Below, in pieces: positions 54,231 to 58,827 of a DNA stretch of 58,827 bases. How positions within the stretch are numbered: the first letter of the stretch is position 1; each line of letters opens with the position of its first letter. A program made the position numbers and the translations under genes. Location of the stretch: the NCBI RefSeq assembly GCF_003205875.1, contig NZ_PUBZ01000098.1, positions 1 through 58,827 on the forward strand, read 5' to 3'. The notes beneath the pieces were generated by a model. The model was not told the origin of the DNA. It saw only the letters and a program-made list of their open reading frames with translations, and ran no database searches. The stretch is from Herpetosiphon llansteffanensis (GTDB taxonomy: Bacteria > Chloroflexota > Chloroflexia > Chloroflexales > Herpetosiphonaceae).

Positions 54231-54257
54231 GTGGTTTGATTGTGCTCGGAGGAACCT

Positions 54258-55661
54258 GTGGGCTATCAATTAACTCCTGAAGTGGTTCGTGGAACGCGTG
54301 ACCTGTTTGGCGCTGCCGTTCACCAACGTCAGGCACTTATTCAGACATTAACCGCTACATTTGATCAAGCTGGCTACGACCCAATTGAGTTGCCCTTGCT
54401 TGAGCATCGTGAATTGTATTTAAAGAAATCTGGTGATGATCTCATCGCTAAATTGTACCATTGGAATCAAGGTGGCCGCGATTTGGCCTTGCGCCCTGAA
54501 TGGACAGCCTCGGTTTTACGGGCGGTCATCAGTGGCTTGGGCGATGCGCCGATTCCGTTGCGCTTGCGTTACGCTGGCCCAGTCTTTCGTTACGAACGCC
54601 CACGGCGCGCAACCTATCGTCAATTTACCCAAGTTGGCATCGAATTGCTTGGTGCACCTGGCCCGTTGGCCGATGCTGAAGCCCTTGGCTTGGCCGTAAC
54701 TGGCCTACGCGAGTTGGGCATTCACCACTGGACATTAACGATTGGCCATATTGGCGTAATTAAGACGTTGCTCAATAGCCTTGGCTTACCAGAACGCATT
54801 ACCTCGGCGCTCACGTGGAGCCTCGAACGGATTCGTTCCAAAGGGCTTGACGCGGTTAAGCAACAATGGCGCGACAACGACGATGACGATCTGCCAGTCG
54901 ATTTGGCCAGCCTTGCCCACCTCGCCGACCAAGACCTTGAAACGCTCTTGTTGCGCGTGCTGCCCAGCCTTGGCGTGCGCCTCGACAGTGGTGGTCGCGA
55001 ACCACAAGCAATTATTCAACGCTTGGTGCGCAAACTGCGCCGTGGCGACGATGCGCTAAACCTTGATCGGGCGTGGCATTTGCTTTCAGCGCTAACTGCG
55101 GCCCATGGCCCTGCGCCAAGCGTTATGCAGCAAATGCGCGAACTCTGCACAGAGTATACGGTTGCAACCGATGCTTTGGATGAGTTGCAAACCACGCTTG
55201 ATCTCCTCAAGGCATATGGCGTGCCAACAAATCAGATTGTGCTCGATTTTGGCATGGGCCGCGGTTTGCACTACTACACTGGCCTAATTTTCGAAATCGA
55301 TGGTGCTGATGGCTTGCAATTGTGCGGCGGCGGACGCTATGATGATTTGGTTGCGGCGCTTGGTGGGCGTGCCATGCCAGCGGTTGGCTTTGCCTATGGC
55401 CTCGAACGGATCGTTGCGGCAGTTGCCCCAGCCGAGATTATACCGAATAAGAGTGTGCTGGTGGTTGGCGATGATCATAGTTTGGTGATTCAAGCGGCGG
55501 CAAGCTTGCGCCAACAAGGCTATCGCACTGCGATCGATTTGCGCCAGCGTTCGTATGCTGCTAATTTAAATGATGCGCGGCGACGAGAAATGAGCCATTT
55601 GGCCCTAGTAAACGCCGACGGTATCCAACTACGCGATTTGAATGAACAGAAAGCCCAATGA
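54258..55661 (+). CDS. HisZ-like class II synthetase homologue
   Basis: A 467-aa protein of the HisS/HisZ family. Motif 2 is LRYAGPVFRYERPRRATYRQ, the histidine-A box reads GRGLHYYTGLIFEI (HisZ-like YYTG rather than HisRS YYTR/YNRT), and motif 3 is GGGRYDDLVAALGG. The middle IHHWTLTIGHIGVIKTLLNS is also HisZ-like. HisZ is the regulatory subunit of short-form ATP phosphoribosyltransferase (HisG). A short C-terminal alpha/beta block (KSVLVVGDDHSLVIQAAA) recalls the HisRS anticodon domain. GTG 54258 is preceded by GGAGGA. Aminoacylation cannot be excluded by sequence alone. Confidence 0.7.
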   Translation: MGYQLTPEVVRGTRDLFGAAVHQRQALIQTLTATFDQAGYDPIELPLLEHRELYLKKSGDDLIAKLYHWNQGGRDLALRPEWTASVLRAVISGLGDAPIPLRLRYAGPVFRYERPRRATYRQFTQVGIELLGAPGPLADAEALGLAVTGLRELGIHHWTLTIGHIGVIKTLLNSLGLPERITSALTWSLERIRSKGLDAVKQQWRDNDDDDLPVDLASLAHLADQDLETLLLRVLPSLGVRLDSGGREPQAIIQRLVRKLRRGDDALNLDRAWHLLSALTAAHGPAPSVMQQMRELCTEYTVATDALDELQTTLDLLKAYGVPTNQIVLDFGMGRGLHYYTGLIFEIDGADGLQLCGGGRYDDLVAALGGRAMPAVGFAYGLERIVAAVAPAEIIPNKSVLVVGDDHSLVIQAAASLRQQGYRTAIDLRQRSYAANLNDARRREMSHLALVNADGIQLRDLNEQKAQ

Positions 55662-55710
55662 GTATGCTACACTACGCTGAGCATAATTAATTGGTTAAGG
55701 TAGGAATGGC

Positions 55711-56751
55711 ATGTTTGAGCAATTAGATCAGATTGAAAAAGAGGCCAAAGCAGCCTTGGCCAATGTCGAATCGCTTGATGATTTGGCAGCATGGCGCACT
55801 CAATGGACAGGTAAAAAAGGTTCGTTGGCCCAGGCCAGCCAGTCAATTGGGAAGCTTGACCCCAAAGATCGGCCAGCCTTTGGCCAACGTTTCGGGGCGA
55901 TTAAGCAAGCACTGAGCGAACAAGAAGCTACATTAGAATCACGCTTGCAAAGCGCGGCGCTGCATCACGAACTCGAAGAAGATGCAGTTGATATTAGCTT
56001 GCCTGGGCGGGCAGCCAACATTGGCCGTTTGCACCCAAGCACTCAATCGCTGCGCCGAATTCAGCATATTTTTGCTGAAATGGGCTTCCAAGTGTGGGAA
56101 AGTCGCGAAGTCGAATCGGATGAGTATAATTTTGAATTGCTCAACATGCCTGCGCATCACCCAGCCCGCGATATGTGGGATACCTTCTATATCCAATCTG
56201 ATGATCCGCAGCAAAAAGTTGTGTTGCGCACCCACACCTCGCCCGGCCAAATTCATGTGATGCGAACCTTGAATCCTGAGCCAATTCGGGTAATTTTGCC
56301 TGGCAAATGCTATCGCTACGAGCCAGTCAGCGCCCGCTCAGAGATGATGTTCCATCAAGTTGAAGGCTTGGTAATTGGCAAAAACATTACCATGGCCGAT
56401 CTCAAAGGCACGTTGGCAAATTTTGCCCGTCGCATGTTCAAAGATGATGTTAAAGTGCGCTATCGCCCTTCGTACTTCCCCTTCACCGAGCCAAGCGTCG
56501 AAGTCGACATCGAATGCTTCATCTGTGGTGGCGAAGGCTGCCGAATTTGTAAAAAGAGCGGCTGGCTGGAAATTTTGGGTGCTGGCATGGTTCACCCAAC
56601 CGTGTTGCGCAACGGCGGCTATGATCCTGCGGAATGGAGCGGTTTTGCCTTCGGCATGGGTCCAGAACGCCAAACCATGTTGCGCTACGACATCGACGAC
56701 ATTCGCTGGTTCTTCTCCAACGACGGTCGTTTCTTGGAACAATTCGGTTAA
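55711..56751 (+). CDS. pheS: Phenylalanyl-tRNA synthetase alpha subunit
   Basis: A 346-aa subunit. The N-terminal coiled coil is followed by motif 1 (HPSTQSLRRIQHIFAEMGFQ), the RTHTSPGQIHVMRTL motif 2 region and the class II end FAFGMGPERQTMLRYDIDD. The beta subunit gene (pheT), which usually follows, is absent here; the next gene is a membrane protein. ATG 55711 follows AAGGTAGGAATGGC. A strong terminator lies ten bases after the stop. Confidence 0.95.
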   Translation: MFEQLDQIEKEAKAALANVESLDDLAAWRTQWTGKKGSLAQASQSIGKLDPKDRPAFGQRFGAIKQALSEQEATLESRLQSAALHHELEEDAVDISLPGRAANIGRLHPSTQSLRRIQHIFAEMGFQVWESREVESDEYNFELLNMPAHHPARDMWDTFYIQSDDPQQKVVLRTHTSPGQIHVMRTLNPEPIRVILPGKCYRYEPVSARSEMMFHQVEGLVIGKNITMADLKGTLANFARRMFKDDVKVRYRPSYFPFTEPSVEVDIECFICGGEGCRICKKSGWLEILGAGMVHPTVLRNGGYDPAEWSGFAFGMGPERQTMLRYDIDDIRWFFSNDGRFLEQFG

Positions 56752-56761
56752 TTCTCCAATT

Positions 56762-56792
56762 GGCGCTGAATAGCTTTATTCAGCGCCTTTTT
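56762..56792 (+). terminator. Terminator after pheS
   Basis: Perfect 10-bp arms (ggcgctgaat/attcagcgcc), 6-nt loop, T5. It stands only five bases before the next start codon. Confidence 0.85.
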
Positions 56793-56796
56793 ACCC

Positions 56797-58518
56797 ATGA
56801 CTTCACTAAAACGCTTCCGCTACCATTGGCCGTTATTGCTGTTGCTGCTGGTGTATTGCACGCTAGCGGTCTGGTGGAGTACCCGCATTCCCCTTGGCGA
56901 AGGCCCCGATGAGCCAGGCCATGCAGAATATGCCTTGTTTGTAGCCCGCAACAATCGCTTGCCCGACCAACGCTTGGGCGATGTGCCAGGCGAAGGCCAT
57001 CAGCCACCCTTGGCCTATTGGCTGATGCAGCCTTTGGCGCGCTCGGTTGCGCTCGAAGATCGGGTGGTGATTCTGGCCAATAATCATAATTGGATTTGGG
57101 CTGGCGGCAAAGACCCAGCTGCTTTTGCCTGGAGATCGATCGATCGCCATCCCTACCAAGCTGATGTGTTGGTTTGGCATCGGTTGCGTTGGTTTTCGAT
57201 TGGCTGCGCCACATTGACGATTGTGGTTGGCTATGGCATTGGCTTGCGCTTGGGTTTGCGTCCAAGATTAGCGGTATTTGGCGCGAGTTTGCTTGCCTTT
57301 TGGCCCCAATTGCTCTTTCACTCAGTTTTAGTCTCGAATGATCCTTTGCTGTGGCTGCTGTGTGCAACGCTGCTCTGGCTGTTGCTTGAGCCTAATCCAA
57401 AGCCTTGGTGGCCTTGGGCGGTTGGGTCAACACTTGGAGCGGCATTGCTCACCAAACAAAGTGCAGTGATGTTGATTCCCCTAATTGGCTTGCGTTTGTG
57501 GCACTTGCGACATACGCTCAAATTACGCTCAACAATTGCGTGGATTGGCCTCAGCAGCGCGGCGATTGCTGGCTGGTGGTATCTGCGTAATCTGTTGTTG
57601 TATGGCGATCCATTTGGTTTGGGTTTGTATAAAGGCGAATTTAGCAGCCCGACCTTCTCGCCATTCAGCCTGCACGATTGGGGCGAGGCAATGCATGCCT
57701 TGGGCACATCGCTAATTGCACGCTTTGGCTGGATGAGTGTGGCCGCGCCGCAATGGCTGTATTGGTTGCTGGCAATCTGGATTGGGCTTGCGATTTTGGG
57801 AATTCGGCGCTGGCGCATCGATCAGCGCTGGCAGCTGGCGTGGGCCTTGGTTGGGCTTTCGTTTGCTTGGACATTTGCGTTTGCAGTCTTGAGCGGCCAA
57901 GTTGGTTGGCAGGCGCGATTCTTGTTTCCGGCTGCTCCGGTAGCTGCCTGCGCCTTGGCAATCGGGCTTGAGCGCAGCGTCAAAACGGCGGCTTGGCTTT
58001 TGCCAGCGTTATTAGTAACCATGGCGGTTGGCCTGCCAAACACGGTCATCAGCGCAGCCTACCCCTATTTGGTGGTTGAGCCACAGCCAGAGCGGCCAGT
58101 TTTGGCCTTGTGGCGGCCCGATACTGCCAATCCCATCGAACTTCGGGGCATTTTATTGCCCCAAACCGCCAAAGCAGGTCAACCTTGGTTGGTCAATACG
58201 CTTTGGCGCGCAGTTGGCAAACAAGATCGTAAATGGTCGTTGTTTGTGCATTTGGCCAAACCTGGCAACGAAAGCGAAAGCTTTGCCTTCGATGTGCAGC
58301 CACAAGATGGAGTTTGGCAAGCACTGCGCTGGACTCCTGATGATTGGTGGGAAGATCTGCTGACGATTAATCTGCCCGCTGAGCTTGAACCAGGCCAATA
58401 CGAAGTGCGGATGGGCTGGTTTGATGAGTTTGGCGATTGGAGCCGCGCTGGCGTGTGGAGCCAACAAGGTTTGTTGCTTGGCGATTATGCGGTGGTTGGC
58501 AATGTTGTGGTCGAGTAG
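56797..58518 (+). CDS. GT39-like (GT-C fold) membrane glycosyltransferase
   Basis: A 573-aa polytopic protein with about eleven helices. The first extracytoplasmic loop has the acidic motif EGPDEPGHAEYA and later GHQPPLAYWL, as in GT-C/PMT family enzymes that transfer a sugar from polyprenyl phosphate. A beta-rich C-terminal domain of about 150 residues (from about 425) follows the last helix. The sugar and acceptor are unknown. The start ATG 56797 sits immediately after the pheS terminator with no strong ribosome site seen, so its start and promoter are uncertain. Confidence 0.75.
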   Translation: MTSLKRFRYHWPLLLLLLVYCTLAVWWSTRIPLGEGPDEPGHAEYALFVARNNRLPDQRLGDVPGEGHQPPLAYWLMQPLARSVALEDRVVILANNHNWIWAGGKDPAAFAWRSIDRHPYQADVLVWHRLRWFSIGCATLTIVVGYGIGLRLGLRPRLAVFGASLLAFWPQLLFHSVLVSNDPLLWLLCATLLWLLLEPNPKPWWPWAVGSTLGAALLTKQSAVMLIPLIGLRLWHLRHTLKLRSTIAWIGLSSAAIAGWWYLRNLLLYGDPFGLGLYKGEFSSPTFSPFSLHDWGEAMHALGTSLIARFGWMSVAAPQWLYWLLAIWIGLAILGIRRWRIDQRWQLAWALVGLSFAWTFAFAVLSGQVGWQARFLFPAAPVAACALAIGLERSVKTAAWLLPALLVTMAVGLPNTVISAAYPYLVVEPQPERPVLALWRPDTANPIELRGILLPQTAKAGQPWLVNTLWRAVGKQDRKWSLFVHLAKPGNESESFAFDVQPQDGVWQALRWTPDDWWEDLLTINLPAELEPGQYEVRMGWFDEFGDWSRAGVWSQQGLLLGDYAVVGNVVVE

Positions 58519-58827
58519 TTTGATCCACGAAGCGCACGAAGAGAATGAGGCTATAGGCTTTTGGCTATTGGCTAGCGAAAAATCATTGGGGTTGGCAACA
58601 GGCGGTTGGCACAGGACGACATCCCGATCCCCAGCCCCTGAACCCTGAACCCTAACTATAGGCTCTAGGTGTACTGGTACATTGCGTTACCAATCGCCTG
58701 ATCCCCTCACCCCAACCCCTCGCCCGTGCGCGGGCGAGGGGCTTTAACACGCTGGTTCGTCATTCGTCGGTGAAAACGGTGCTCCCCCTCGCCCGCGTTC
58801 AGTGGGAGAGGGGGCTGGGGGGTGAGG
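58519..58827. repeat. Intergenic composite repeat block (inverted copy) at window end
   Basis: Contains cgaagcgcacgaagag, ggcttttggctattggcta, and then an inverted copy of the composite repeat (cctgatcccctcaccccaac, cgggcgaggggctttaac) and the second hairpin unit (cccgcgttcagtgggag). The window ends inside it. Confidence 0.75.

Overview
The window looks like a chromosomal segment of a filamentous Chloroflexota bacterium, most likely Herpetosiphon or a close relative. This is inferred from gene content and style, not from any database search: roughly 50% GC, an adenosylcobalamin-dependent (class II) ribonucleotide reductase, a 7-GAF SpoIIE phosphatase, several STAS/RsbR-like proteins, and intergenic regions filled with degenerate repeats (GC-rich hairpin units and 'ctattggcttttggc' strings). 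Most of the content is housekeeping. There are no phage blocks, transposases or CRISPR arrays.

Layout. 1-2236: repeats around a GT87-like membrane glycosyltransferase. 2237-4792: a MurF-alanine racemase fusion. 4999-6157: a small AT-richer accessory islet with a 70-aa HTH protein, a structured RNA candidate with its own consensus promoter, and a frameshifted DUF3800 gene convergent with that RNA. 6279-9144: class II nrdJ, interrupted at its radical-cysteine codon by a 228-nt group I-like intron and preceded by tandem NrdR boxes and a long leader containing a terminator-like hairpin. 9411-18419: signalling genes (membrane histidine kinase; 7-GAF SpoIIE phosphatase; V4R-like plus STAS pair) and a class II aldolase. 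18597-28059: Tat-exported FAD oxidoreductase, M61 peptidase, CoaBC, ProS, a DUF4173 membrane protein and a GNAT. 28106-32980: MtnA, YdcF-like protein, an unknown protein and an MTA/SAH deaminase fused to a CYTH-like domain. 33045-37223: envelope genes (LiaF/PspC-like pair, Psd-PssA, patatin). 37308-39195: a compact MoaC/HAD/STAS cluster. 39336-47583: agmatinase family, a large beta-helix surface protein, RecJ and PurC. 47669-49235: a divergent TetR/metallo-hydrolase pair with two operator palindromes. 49868-54078: DUF1304, a lipoprotein intradiol dioxygenase, tRNA-Arg(CCU), DUF554, a MerR regulator with a 19-bp-spacer promoter, and DUF6391. 54258-58518: a HisZ-like protein, PheS and a GT39-like membrane protein.

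How parts may work together. MtnA, the class II aldolase and the MTA/SAH deaminase could all serve disposal of methylthioadenosine. The SpoIIE phosphatase, two STAS proteins and the histidine kinase suggest a partner-switching network. Psd and PssA form a translationally coupled phosphatidylethanolamine module. The two strongest leads are the intron inside nrdJ and the structured RNA beside the DUF3800 pseudogene.
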